From assembly GCF_035083965.1 (NCBI RefSeq), contig NC_089726.1, forward strand, positions 9,429,501 through 9,493,500: a stretch of 64,000 bases of DNA. The letters are read 5' to 3'. The DNA is from Branchiostoma lanceolatum (taxonomy: Eukaryota > Chordata > Leptocardii > Amphioxiformes > Branchiostomatidae). This document shows, piece after piece, positions 63,841 to 64,000 of the stretch. A program made the translations under genes and the position numbers. Under the pieces are notes generated by a model, which saw only the letters and a list, made by a program, of their open reading frames with translations, did no database searches and was not told the origin of the DNA. Numbering within the stretch: the stretch's first letter is position 1; each line of letters starts with the position of its first letter.

Positions 63841-64000
63841 ATAAATCGCCATCTAAGTAAATAATGCTTGAAAGCGATGATGGAAGTGCCGAGCAGCCAC
63901 GATGTTTTTTGTAGTTATAATTGGTTCCTTGCAGTTTTGATTGATAAAGAAAAAATACCATTTGAGATAGCAGTGATTGTGCGTAGTGAAGATCTGGCCA

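Larger units (their letters stand above)
60186..64000. repeat. Long copy 2 of the large dispersed repeat family
   Basis: Matches 38866-40490 over 60186-61740, again at 61926-62070 (ATAAAGAGACTTGTACTGC), at 63855-63945 and at the window end (GTAGTGAAGATCTGGCCA, as at 42286-42303). It carries about 1.8 kb of extra sequence at 62080-63840 without recognisable genes. It likely continues past the window. Confidence 0.72.

Overview
This is a eukaryotic genomic window: compact multi-exon genes with GT-AG introns, abundant microsatellites and many short inverted-repeat elements. A marine invertebrate deuterostome is likely. A lancelet (Branchiostoma) is my best guess, from gene texture, 'aacgtta'-rich intergenic repeats and the domain mixture, but it cannot be proven from the sequence alone.

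All recognisable functional genes belong to one clustered family of secreted or type I membrane proteins built on an M28-type zinc peptidase fold. Layout: (1) gene A, last two exons only, 148-565, +; (2) gene B, 1413-9181, +, 12 exons, one M28 unit (559 aa); (3) gene C, 17514-11364, -, 12 exons, one M28 unit (551 aa), tail-to-tail with B and head-to-head with the next gene; (4) gene D/E, 21417-37102, +, 23 exons, 1118 aa: signal peptide, two fibronectin type II modules, two tandem M28 units, transmembrane helix, short tail; (5) gene F/G, 45179-58231, +, 21 exons, 1025 aa: the same two-unit architecture without the FN2 modules. A relic of a type-B carboxylesterase exon lies at about 59885-60130. 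No RNA genes or CRISPR arrays were recognised.

I assembled the exon models by hand. Reading frame is kept across every junction, and homologous exons keep matching lengths and intron phases between paralogues. The most interesting biology is that all six complete M28 units lack at least one of the five canonical metal-binding residues, and different units lack different ones. The family therefore looks like membrane pseudo-peptidases (ligand-binding or receptor-like) rather than active aminopeptidases. Two genes duplicated the whole ectodomain internally, and one of them gained two FN2 modules on symmetric phase 1-1 exons.

Intergenic and intronic DNA is dominated by repeats: a ~1.5-3.5 kb dispersed family (long copies near 38.9 kb and 60.2 kb, shorter ones near 20.2 kb and 43.1 kb), a ~265-bp tandem array at 9.86-10.96 kb with inverted dispersed copies, several MITE-like elements (one with a perfect 8-bp target duplication), a 3.2-kb inverted-repeat-bounded insertion in a D/E intron, minisatellites next to splice sites, and long GT, AT and GA tracts. 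Upstream regions of D/E and F/G are homologous and share a TATA box.
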